NCBI GenBank assembly: GCA_937883755.1
Contig: CAKZYA010000060.1
Location: 124,001 to 188,000 of the forward strand
Source of the DNA: an uncultured Flammeovirgaceae bacterium
Lineage (GTDB): Bacteria; Bacteroidota; Bacteroidia; Cytophagales; Cyclobacteriaceae
Direction: 5' to 3'
DNA: 64,000 nucleotides
In this document: one piece after another, positions 27,362 to 35,902 of the stretch
Layout: every line of letters begins with the position of its first letter
Numbering within the stretch: position 1 is the stretch's first letter
Notes under the pieces: generated by a model
What the model was told of the DNA's origin: nothing
Databases searched by the model: none
The model's input: only the letters and a program-made list of their open reading frames with translations
Program-made: the position numbers and the translations under genes

Positions 27362-30011
27362 TTCTCAAAGAGTCAACTGGGTTTCTTCGGGAAACTAAAA
27401 AAGTTTGAGGGCTAATGGTCACTAACCCTAACAGTAACAGCAGTACTGATCCGAGTAGAATAGTACCAAGTCCAAATTCTACGCGCACCACTAAAAAATT
27501 CAGCCAAAACCGATTGAAAAAATAGCTCAGGGGCGCAGCAATAATCACTGAAATACTTAATAGCATCAGAAATTCCCTCGACAATAAATAGGTCAAATTG
27601 ATAGTAGTAGCTCCTAAGACTTTTCGGATACTGATTTCTTTGGTGCGTCTCTCGGTGGCATAGATAGTCATGCCCAGTAACCCTAAACAGGCAATAGAAA
27701 TGGCAAGGAAAGCAAAGAACCCTATCACTGATACCAAATCAAATATACCTTTATTATAACCGGCGAGCTCATCGTCAAAGAACTCATACTTGAAAGGATG
27801 TATGGGGTCTACCGTTTTCCATTTTTCTTCCATTTGGGCAATCATACCCATCTTATCCACTCCCGCTAGCTTCACATTGACAAAATGAAACTTCTCGGGT
27901 TCATTCCTCAAAATAACTGGTCGGATAATCTGACGCACAAAGAGCAGTGAAAAGGTGAAATCCTCAACTACTCCCACTACCGTTAACGATTGACCATTGG
28001 TGGTTTCAAAAGACTCCCCGATAATATCAATGGGGCTTTCATAACCAAAAGCTCGCACCATCTCCATAGTTGCCAGGATCGATTCTCCAGCATTTGCACC
28101 ATCGCCCGAGAGATTGCTACCGGTTATCAGATGAATGTCCAGCGCATTGATAAAGCCTTCGTCTACACTTAAATCAATAACTTGTATGCCTTCTTCTTCC
28201 CCCGGTGATTTTAAGGTAATACCGTCGTTGCGTCCCCCACCCGGAAGGTAGGCGCAGGCTGATATTTCAGTAACCCCAGGCACATCACTTAGAGCGTTTT
28301 TCACCAACTGATAATCATTGCTCTGAAGGTTAATGTTTACCACATTGTGGGCGTCAAAACTGTATTCATACGCCATAAAGTGTTTGAATTGGTTAAATCC
28401 CACGATAGACGTAACAATGAACAAGAGAGAAATCACAAATTGCGTAATAGAGAGAGCTTTACGTAGACCTAAACCGCCCACCGACCGCTCACTCTGCTTT
28501 TTCAACGCTCTGATCGGCCGAAAGCCGGATAGTCTTAGCGCGGGAAAAGCCCCGGCCATCAGCCCGGTCAACAGCGCCAGGCCAATAAAAATGATGAGGA
28601 CCGGTAGATTTGCTTGCATGTCAAAATTCAGGTGCTGGTTCACCCAAAGGTTTAAAAAAGCGGATCGGATGACGAATAGGACGCCTACGGCTAAGATCAA
28701 CGCTAGGAAAGCGGTGATGACCGACTCTCCGAGAAATTGCAAGGTTAAATCTTTCCGGCGGGCACCATTTACTTTACGGACGCCTATTTCCTTGGATCGG
28801 GTCAACGTGCGGGCAATGGATAAATTGGTATAATTCAAACAGGCTGAAAGCATAACCACCAGTGCCAGTCCTGTCAGAATATAATAGGCAAACATAGGTA
28901 AACCGATGAGTGTATCATTGCCCAGTACTGGCCCTGGGGTGATGGCGGTTAATGCTTGTACGGTAAAAACAGAGTTTTCCAATCTCTCATCGTCCTTATA
29001 TTTCAGCGCCGATAAATGCGCTAAAGCTGAATTTAGTTGTTCCTCACCAACTTGATCTCTTACCAGCACGTAGGTATAACTTTTGGAGTAGTCTCCCCAA
29101 GCCAGCGAGGCATCGTAGATCTTATTTTCTGCATGTAGTCGGGGAAGAGATGAAGAAGAGACCAGCACATCGAATTGCAGGTGGGTTTTATGACGCTGTT
29201 TTGCCAGCACCCCAGTAATGGTATACATTCCCCAGGGTACAGGAGTGTGCCCTTCTTCGGTGAACATATCAATGCCTCGGTCTGAAAAATCAATGGTTTT
29301 ACCAATAGGGTCTTCCTGCCCAAAAAGTTGTTCCGCAATTTGGTTAGTAATGACAATGGTGTTAGGCTCAACTAAGGCAGTAAGTCGATTTCCTTGGGCT
29401 AGTTCATAACTAAATATCCGGAAAAAGGTAGCATCAGTAAAATACCCCCTCACTTCCGCATAGTTTTGATTATATACCGCATCTCCGCCAAACCCTTTTC
29501 GTAAGCTGGCCACTTCCTCAATAATCGGAAAACCCGTTTTCAACTCTTCAGCTAAAGGCGCGGGGGTAGTTGCGTAAGGCCGCTTATGATCTGCGGGTTT
29601 CATTAAAACCCGGTAAATATTATCTTTCTCGGCATGAAATTGGTCATAGCTTTTCTGGTCGGCCAACATCAAAATGATGAGCATACTAACGGACATAGCT
29701 ACCGCCAAACCAAATACGTTGATAAACGAGAAAGCCTTGTGTTTTAGAATATTTCTCCAGCCGATTTTAAAGTAGTGTCTGAACATAGCGGTATGATTTA
29801 GGGATTGAGGTTGTTGGAACGGGCGAATAATACTAGGCCGAAAGAGCAGCAAGACATCCAGCGCAAATCGGATTTTAGCTTGCTTTCTGCCTCTCTCACT
29901 CACTCGTTCTTCATACAACTCCAGTAAGTCGCCTTCGATGAAAGGATGCAAGTCCGGGTGGCAGAACCAGCGGAAGAAGCGCAGCAGATATTTGGGTGGT
30001 GAAGATTTCAT
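27354..30011 (-). CDS. Operon B orphan permease P8 (class gamma body)
   Basis: The protein has 885 residues. The prefix is LLRFFRWFCHPDLHPFIEGD, with Met76 after NHTA; the bases before this ATG (AAATCATACCGCT) are identical to those in P1 and P3. The body (MFRHYFKIGWRNILKHKAFS; INVFGLAVAMSVSMLIILML) is class gamma in its periplasmic and C-terminal parts, like P5 (ACLNYTNLSIARTLTRSKEI; TERRTKEISIRKVLGATTIN). It starts 3 bases downstream of the P9 stop, one of the few non-overlapping junctions. A 166-residue open frame on the opposite strand is a shadow. Confidence 0.88.
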   Translation of the reverse strand: MKSSPPKYLLRFFRWFCHPDLHPFIEGDLLELYEERVSERGRKQAKIRFALDVLLLFRPSIIRPFQQPQSLNHTAMFRHYFKIGWRNILKHKAFSFINVFGLAVAMSVSMLIILMLADQKSYDQFHAEKDNIYRVLMKPADHKRPYATTPAPLAEELKTGFPIIEEVASLRKGFGGDAVYNQNYAEVRGYFTDATFFRIFSYELAQGNRLTALVEPNTIVITNQIAEQLFGQEDPIGKTIDFSDRGIDMFTEEGHTPVPWGMYTITGVLAKQRHKTHLQFDVLVSSSSLPRLHAENKIYDASLAWGDYSKSYTYVLVRDQVGEEQLNSALAHLSALKYKDDERLENSVFTVQALTAITPGPVLGNDTLIGLPMFAYYILTGLALVVMLSACLNYTNLSIARTLTRSKEIGVRKVNGARRKDLTLQFLGESVITAFLALILAVGVLFVIRSAFLNLWVNQHLNFDMQANLPVLIIFIGLALLTGLMAGAFPALRLSGFRPIRALKKQSERSVGGLGLRKALSITQFVISLLFIVTSIVGFNQFKHFMAYEYSFDAHNVVNINLQSNDYQLVKNALSDVPGVTEISACAYLPGGGRNDGITLKSPGEEEGIQVIDLSVDEGFINALDIHLITGSNLSGDGANAGESILATMEMVRAFGYESPIDIIGESFETTNGQSLTVVGVVEDFTFSLLFVRQIIRPVILRNEPEKFHFVNVKLAGVDKMGMIAQMEEKWKTVDPIHPFKYEFFDDELAGYNKGIFDLVSVIGFFAFLAISIACLGLLGMTIYATERRTKEISIRKVLGATTINLTYLLSREFLMLLSISVIIAAPLSYFFNRFWLNFLVVRVEFGLGTILLGSVLLLLLGLVTISPQTFLVSRRNPVDSLRNE

Positions 30012-30014
30012 CGG

Positions 30015-32621
30015 CTATTCATTTCTCAAGGAATCTACGGGATTGGCGAGGGCGGCCTTGATGGTTTGGTACCCTACACTCAACCAAGCAATGAATAAGG
30101 CAACTAATCCTGCTCCAGCGAAGTACCACCATGCTAGTTCAATACTGAAAGCGAAATCCTGTAGCCAGCTTTGGGCAATGAAGTAGCTAATGGGTAGGGC
30201 AATACTGATGGCTACTAGTACCATCTTTGTAAAGTCACTAGACAGTATTTGAATGATCCTGAAATTGCTAGCTCCTAATACTTTTCGGATACCAATTTCT
30301 TTCAATCGTCGCTGAGCGGTGAAGGCGGCTAAGCCAAATAAACCCAAGCAGGAAATAAGGATGGCAATACCCGCAAAGTAGCGGGATAATACAGAGACTC
30401 GCTGTTCGGCAGCATACTGCAATTGATATTCCTCATCCAGAAATTGATAATCTAAAACAAATCCTGGGTTAATAGTACTATACAGTTGCTGAAGCCTCTC
30501 GATAGTTTTTCTTTCTGTACCTGCTGCTATCTTTACCATGACTTTCTCTGCATCCTTAGGGGTTAATCTGAAAAAGAACGGCTTTACACTGTCGTGTAGC
30601 GATTGAAAGTTGAAGTTGTTGGTCACGCCAATGATCTCCATATCATTTCCCCACAGAGTAAATATTTTCCCGACTGGATCTTGCAGGCCCATCGCATCTA
30701 TTGCGGCTTCGTTGAGGATAATTTTGGCGGTATCGCTACTAAATGTGCGGGAAAATGTTCGCCCTTCCTTCATATCAATACCCAGCAGCTCGATCATGCC
30801 ATAGTTTACCCCTAAGTTGTAGAACTGAAACGCTGCATCTGGATCTTTACCCTCCCAATCAAAAGAGCCGAAGGTAGCCCCTGTATCACCAATGATACTG
30901 CCCCACATACTCGAGATATTGATCACACCCGGAATGTTACCTACTTCCGAAAGAAAGGTCTCGACATTTTCGGCTACCTTGCCTTCTATATCAAAGTAGA
31001 TGATATTCTCTCGATTGAAACCCAAGTTCTTGGTTTGTACGTACTCTATTTGTTGGTACACGACCAAGACACCGACAATTAATATTACAGACAGAGCGAA
31101 TTGGAAAACCACAAGTCCCTTCCGAGACCAGACTTCTCCTACCGAAGTATTGAGCTTTCCAGAGACACCATTACCTTTCAACACCGTAACTGGATTAAAC
31201 CTAGAAAGATATAAGGCGGGATAGCTACCGGCCATTAACCCGGTAAACAAGGTGATACCCAGCACTGACAAAATGAGGTGGGTATCTAAGCTGAGCATAA
31301 GCTGTTTTCCGGTAATAACATTAAAAGAGGGTAGTAACAGCAACACTAATACGATAGAAAGAATCAGTGAAGCGAAAGCCATAAGTGCAGACTCTCCTAA
31401 ATACTGTAGTATGAGGGTGCCCCGCTTGGCACCGATTGCTTTTTTCACTCCTATTTCCTTAATTCTTCGGGAAGCTTTCGCGGTGGATAGATTCATAAAA
31501 TTGATGCAAGCAATCACTAGGATAAATACTGCAATGATGGAAAATAAACGAACGTACTCAATCCGGCCACCCGCTTGTACTCCATTTTCGAAATGATTGT
31601 ATAAATACCGATCGGAATAACGTTGAAGGAGTAGTGGTATCTTCAGATCGGCTCTTTTAGTAGTGAGAAAGTCCGCAATTTTATGGTTGAACTGAGATGC
31701 ATCTGTATCTTCATGAAGTACTAAGTAGGTTACTGCATTGTGGTTGCCCCAATGAGTACTTTCGCCTAGTATATCCTTATATACTTCGTACGAAAGCACA
31801 AAATCAAACTGAACAGAAGAACTGGTTGGTACATCTTTAAAGATACCAGTAACTGTTGCCTGCTGAATGACATCGAAGAATTGCCACTCTATAACTTTTC
31901 CTACCACATTTTCTGTAGTTTGAAATAACTTCAAGGCCATTGACTCTGAAATTACCACCGTGTTTTTATCGGTCAGCATCTGACTTTTATCACCCTGGAC
32001 TAGATCATAAGAGAAAATATTGAAGTAGTTATTGTCGACGAACTGCATGGAAGTACTGAAGTGGTTATCGTTGTAGGAAAGAGTGAGATTTTCCAGAACA
32101 CCTGAAGAGCTCACAGCATAAGCTATCTCGGGCATTTCTGCTGATAGTGCTTCAGCCAACATAGCTGGCCCTTCTTCCCAAGTATCAATTCCATCATCAC
32201 TGGGCTGATTGGTTAATATCTGATACAATTGATCATCCTTGGCATGAAATTTATCTACTCTCAATTCATCCTGCACCCAAAGAAAAATTAATAGAGCACA
32301 AGCCAAACCGGAAGATAGGCCGATTAGATTAATAAGAAAGGTGCTCTTGTGGCGTTGGAAACTGCGAAAAGTAAGAATCAGGTTATGGCGTAACATAGCA
32401 CGATGATTAGCGGGTTGAAATAATTTAAATGACCGGATAATTCCTGGTCGAAAGAGCAGCAAGACATCCAGCGCAAACCGGATATTCGCCATCCTTTTCC
32501 CTTTCTTCATCACCCGCTCTTCGTAGAGTTCCAGTAAATCCCCTTCAATAAAAGGGTGCAAGTCTGGGTGGCAGAACCAGCGGAAGAAGCGGAGTAAGGG
32601 TTTGGGTGGTGAAGGCTTCAT
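30015..32621 (-). CDS. Operon B orphan permease P9, promoter-proximal (class alpha body)
   Basis: The protein has 868 residues and is the first permease after PadR B (6-base gap). The prefix is LLRFFRWFCHPDLHPFIEGD, with Met76 after NHRA. The class alpha body (MLRHNLILTFRSFQRHKSTF) has long stretches identical to P2 (FLINLIGLSSGLACALLIFL). FtsX cores hold ACINFMNLSTAKASRRIKEI and TAQRRLKEIGIRKVLGASNF, and the end is NPVDSLRNE. As the promoter-proximal gene it should be the most strongly expressed permease of the roughly 20-kb operon. Confidence 0.9.
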   Translation of the reverse strand: MKPSPPKPLLRFFRWFCHPDLHPFIEGDLLELYEERVMKKGKRMANIRFALDVLLLFRPGIIRSFKLFQPANHRAMLRHNLILTFRSFQRHKSTFLINLIGLSSGLACALLIFLWVQDELRVDKFHAKDDQLYQILTNQPSDDGIDTWEEGPAMLAEALSAEMPEIAYAVSSSGVLENLTLSYNDNHFSTSMQFVDNNYFNIFSYDLVQGDKSQMLTDKNTVVISESMALKLFQTTENVVGKVIEWQFFDVIQQATVTGIFKDVPTSSSVQFDFVLSYEVYKDILGESTHWGNHNAVTYLVLHEDTDASQFNHKIADFLTTKRADLKIPLLLQRYSDRYLYNHFENGVQAGGRIEYVRLFSIIAVFILVIACINFMNLSTAKASRRIKEIGVKKAIGAKRGTLILQYLGESALMAFASLILSIVLVLLLLPSFNVITGKQLMLSLDTHLILSVLGITLFTGLMAGSYPALYLSRFNPVTVLKGNGVSGKLNTSVGEVWSRKGLVVFQFALSVILIVGVLVVYQQIEYVQTKNLGFNRENIIYFDIEGKVAENVETFLSEVGNIPGVINISSMWGSIIGDTGATFGSFDWEGKDPDAAFQFYNLGVNYGMIELLGIDMKEGRTFSRTFSSDTAKIILNEAAIDAMGLQDPVGKIFTLWGNDMEIIGVTNNFNFQSLHDSVKPFFFRLTPKDAEKVMVKIAAGTERKTIERLQQLYSTINPGFVLDYQFLDEEYQLQYAAEQRVSVLSRYFAGIAILISCLGLFGLAAFTAQRRLKEIGIRKVLGASNFRIIQILSSDFTKMVLVAISIALPISYFIAQSWLQDFAFSIELAWWYFAGAGLVALFIAWLSVGYQTIKAALANPVDSLRNE

Positions 32622-32627
32622 ACTAGC

Positions 32628-32969
32628 TTAGCTGAGGTATTTTACATCTAGCGCTATCTTAGGAATAGCGTCCCATAAAGCGTTACGAGTACTTCTGACG
32701 TACTCCAAAGCCCTTTTTCCATAAGCCGTAATCTCGAAGTATCGCTTGGGCCTTCCGGCTCGTTCCTGGGTAGCTTCCCCCGCGTAGGAACGCAAATACC
32801 CTTTGTTTTCTAGCCGCTTCAGAGCTGATTGCAAAGCCCCAACACTGACCGAACGATCAAGCCTTTGCTCAATTTCTTTTTTGATAGACACTCCATAAGC
32901 CTCTCCGTACAGAATGCCTACGGTAAGCATGACGACTTCTTCAAATTCGCCGAGTTGGAATTTTTTCAT
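32628..32969 (-). CDS. PadR-family transcriptional regulator of operon B
   Basis: This is a 113-residue PadR-type winged-helix protein (LGEFEEVVMLTVGILYGEAY; SVGALQSALKRLENKGYL; wing EATQERAGRPKRYFEIT). It heads the longest operon of the window, 6 bases before P9, and is presumed to control all nine downstream reading frames. The promoter region holds two direct repeats like those in front of PadR A. Compared with the PadRs of A and C, the recognition helix region is close (SVGA.Q.ALKR in A and B; TTGAVHAALQR in C), in line with A and B sharing an operator-like element and C having another. Confidence 0.92.
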   Translation of the reverse strand: MKKFQLGEFEEVVMLTVGILYGEAYGVSIKKEIEQRLDRSVSVGALQSALKRLENKGYLRSYAGEATQERAGRPKRYFEITAYGKRALEYVRSTRNALWDAIPKIALDVKYLS

Positions 32970-33068
32970 GGAATTAAATAATTAACTACTCTGAATGATT
33001 TGAGCGGGAATGTTCTAAGAAGACTCCTCTATAGTTGAGTAAAAACAGGTATGCTTCTTAGTATTGAT

Positions 33069-33113
33069 TCTTAAATGTAGTATTTATAAGAATAATTTCC
33101 TAATCGTAGTATT
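33069..33113. repeat. Paired direct repeats upstream of PadR B (candidate operator)
   Basis: Two 16-base copies agree at 13 of 16 positions: TCTTAAATGTAGTATT at 33069-33084 and TCCTAATCGTAGTATT at 33098-33113. They resemble the pair in front of PadR A (12 of 16 between the second copy here and the first copy there). The proximal copy is 100 bases from the PadR B start, against 104 in operon A. Confidence 0.55.
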
Positions 33114-33238
33114 ATTTGTGTTAATAAAAAGGAAAAGCCTGCCGTAAGAGCAAGCTAGAAGAGAAAAATGATCAAGTACTGAAGTCTACTAAAACTGATG
33201 TAAGCTTAAAAGTTAGTGTTTGTCTTAAGTTCTCTATA

Positions 33239-35902
33239 TCACTCATTCCGCAGCGAGTCTACCGGATTAGTGAGGGCGGCTTTGATGGCATGGTAGCTTA
33301 TCGTGGACCAAGCTACTACTAAGGCTATTAATCCAGCTACTACAAAAAATTGCGGCTTGATGTCAATGCGGTAAGCAAAACTCTCTAGCCAGTGGTTCAT
33401 GACGTAATAGGATAGCGGAACCGAAATTACAAAGGCAATCAACACCAGTTTAGTGAAGTCGCGGGAAAGTAGCCCTACAATACCGCTGACCCGAGCTCCT
33501 AATACTTTTCGAATACCAATTTCTTTCACTTTTCGCTCAGCGATAAAGGCTGATAAACCGTACAGCCCAAGGCAGGAGATGAAAATAGCGATCAACGTAA
33601 AACTACCAATGACCTGCATCGTAGTTCTGTCACTTTCGTACTGACTTTGTACTTGTTGATCTAATAGGGTATAATCAAAGGGTAGATTGGCTACGGTTTC
33701 TTGCCAAATATCTTCTACTATTGGCAGCACCTGGTTCATACTAGCGGGGTGGACGGCAGCAACTAAGTAGCTATAAACATCAGCGTCGCCGGGTTGAAAA
33801 AGCATCGGGGCAATAGGTTGATGCAGCGATAGTTGGTGAAAGTCATTGACCACCCCGATGATTTCGAAAGAGTAGGTAGTTTCTTCGTAATCGAAATGAA
33901 GCTGTTTTCCAATAGCCTCATCCTGAGAAATGCCCAGGTTTTTCAGGGCTAATTGATTAATCAAGATGGGATTATCTTCGTGCTCTGATGAGCTAGCATC
34001 AAAATTTCTTCCTTCCAGTAGTTGAAGTTGCAATACATCCACAAAATCATTGTCTACAAAGTACCGTTGGCAGTAAATGGCATTTTCCATATCAGAACCA
34101 GTAGAGTAGAGCCGGAGATCATTCACTACCTTGCGTCCGGGAATGACACTGGTAGCTGATACCTTTCGGATTTCTGCTTGTTGATTCAGCTTATTTTTTA
34201 GTTCTTGATAATGTTGGCTAGCTTCCGACGAATGTAGTGGGAGTACAATGCGAGATGTTGTTTCAAATCCCAGATACTGCCGTTGCATATAATCTAGTTG
34301 GCTTAAAATAACAACGACCCCGAAGATCAGGCAAATAGCAATGGCAAACTGAAACACGACCAAGCCTTTCCGTAACCAGCCGGAGGATCCCCTCATCATA
34401 CCTTTTCCTTTTAGTACCTTCGCCGGTTGAAATGAAGAAAGAAAGAATGCCGGGTACGTTCCGGCTAATAAGCCTACAAATAAGGTAATGACTCCGGCAG
34501 CCAGTCCGTAGTAAGCCCAATGAATAGCTGAGAGACCAATAGTTTTTCCGGTTAGACTGTTTAAAAAAGGAAGTAGTCCTCCGGCCAAAAGGGCACTCAG
34601 CAGTACAGCAAGGCCTACAATAAGCATAGATTCAGCTAGAAACTGTCGGATTAAAAGAGGTTGGCTAGCGCCCAGCGTTTTGCGTACTCCTACTTCACTA
34701 GCTCGCTGACTGGCTTTGGCGGTAGACAGGTTGATGAAATTGACACAAGCAATCAGCAGAATGAAGATAGCAATCATTGAAAGTACGTAGATAAATATGA
34801 TGCTACCGTTAGTGCCCAGCTCAACTTCGTAATTGGAGCGAAGGTGAATATCAGTGACTGCTTGCAGATGCATGGATTTACTCATACCCATTGCTTTTAG
34901 GCTTTCGGCACCGTACTTGTTAAGAAAGTCCGGAAATTTCGCCACTAGTGCTTCCGGTGAAGCATTAGGATTTAGCTGGAGGTAAGAGAAAACGAAGTTA
35001 TTCCCTGCCCATTGATCACTGTTGATCACATACTGCCCGATACCCTTGCTAGTCATGGAGGTGAAAAAGTTCGCTTCAATATGGGTTCTTTGGCGGTTTT
35101 CCTCTAGCACCCCAGTTACTTCGTAATCATCAGTACCGATACGAATGATTTCACCTAAGCCTCTTGACTCATCAAACAGTTTACGCGCTAACTTTTGCGT
35201 TAAGACGACAGTGTTGGGCTGACTCAGGGCTTTTTGTGGATTACCCGCCGAAAACTGATAGTTAAACATCTCAAAGAATGTAGAATCGACAATCAATCCT
35301 TTGTCTTCAGAAAATGATTTCTCTTGATAGTATATCTGGTAGAAGTCAATACCTGGGTGACTTACTACCCGAGTAGCCTTCACTACTTCAGGAAACTCAC
35401 TCCACATGGCCATCGCAATGGGTGGAGAAGCAGTAGGAAGGTCTTCTGTCATACCTCCACTATTATTGAAATGGGTCGTAATACGGTATAGGTTGGGAGC
35501 GTGGGTGTGATGCTGATCGTAGCTCAATTCATCCTGAATATAAAGAAACAGTAGTAGGCAACAGCTAATTCCGACCGTCAGCCCGACGATGTTGATGAAA
35601 GAGAATGCTTTATATTTTGCTAGATTGCGGAAAGCAATTTTAAGATAGTTTTTAAGCATAGCCTTATGGTTTACTGAATGATGATATTGTGATCGTTTAA
35701 ACACCGAAGGCCTTACATATGCCAGTACTTCCTGCCAGTAGCCTTTTTTGGCTTTCTTTACTCCTTCCTTTTGTACTCGTAGGTAGTAGCGTTCATGCAA
35801 GTCGCCGAGTACTTCTTCTAAAAGTTCGGGGGCACAGAAGCGTTCGAGGATTTTATCTACCCACTTGGGTGGAGGGTGGTATGGGGGTTCGGGTTTACTC
35901 AT
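33239..35902 (-). CDS. Operon C orphan permease P10, last of the operon
   Basis: The protein has 887 residues. The prefix is the operon C type (PPKWVDKILERFCAPELLEE, then VLGDLHERYYLRVQKEG), with Met82 after NHKA. The body (MLKNYLKIAFRNLAKYKAFS; INIVGLTVGISCCLLLFLYI) is related to class beta (P1/P3). FtsX cores are ACVNFINLSTAKASQRASEV and IAERKVKEIGIRKVLGARVS, ending NPVDSLRNE. It starts by 8-base overlap with the P11 stop. About 270 bases of intergenic DNA follow before PadR B, so it closes operon C. No terminator with a clear T tract was found behind it. Confidence 0.9.
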   Translation of the reverse strand: MSKPEPPYHPPPKWVDKILERFCAPELLEEVLGDLHERYYLRVQKEGVKKAKKGYWQEVLAYVRPSVFKRSQYHHSVNHKAMLKNYLKIAFRNLAKYKAFSFINIVGLTVGISCCLLLFLYIQDELSYDQHHTHAPNLYRITTHFNNSGGMTEDLPTASPPIAMAMWSEFPEVVKATRVVSHPGIDFYQIYYQEKSFSEDKGLIVDSTFFEMFNYQFSAGNPQKALSQPNTVVLTQKLARKLFDESRGLGEIIRIGTDDYEVTGVLEENRQRTHIEANFFTSMTSKGIGQYVINSDQWAGNNFVFSYLQLNPNASPEALVAKFPDFLNKYGAESLKAMGMSKSMHLQAVTDIHLRSNYEVELGTNGSIIFIYVLSMIAIFILLIACVNFINLSTAKASQRASEVGVRKTLGASQPLLIRQFLAESMLIVGLAVLLSALLAGGLLPFLNSLTGKTIGLSAIHWAYYGLAAGVITLFVGLLAGTYPAFFLSSFQPAKVLKGKGMMRGSSGWLRKGLVVFQFAIAICLIFGVVVILSQLDYMQRQYLGFETTSRIVLPLHSSEASQHYQELKNKLNQQAEIRKVSATSVIPGRKVVNDLRLYSTGSDMENAIYCQRYFVDNDFVDVLQLQLLEGRNFDASSSEHEDNPILINQLALKNLGISQDEAIGKQLHFDYEETTYSFEIIGVVNDFHQLSLHQPIAPMLFQPGDADVYSYLVAAVHPASMNQVLPIVEDIWQETVANLPFDYTLLDQQVQSQYESDRTTMQVIGSFTLIAIFISCLGLYGLSAFIAERKVKEIGIRKVLGARVSGIVGLLSRDFTKLVLIAFVISVPLSYYVMNHWLESFAYRIDIKPQFFVVAGLIALVVAWSTISYHAIKAALTNPVDSLRNE

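Noticed and set aside
28333-28833. A 166-codon open frame on the plus strand
   Set aside because: It lies fully antisense to permease P8, has no recognisable domain, and its composition follows the codon pattern of the opposite strand.
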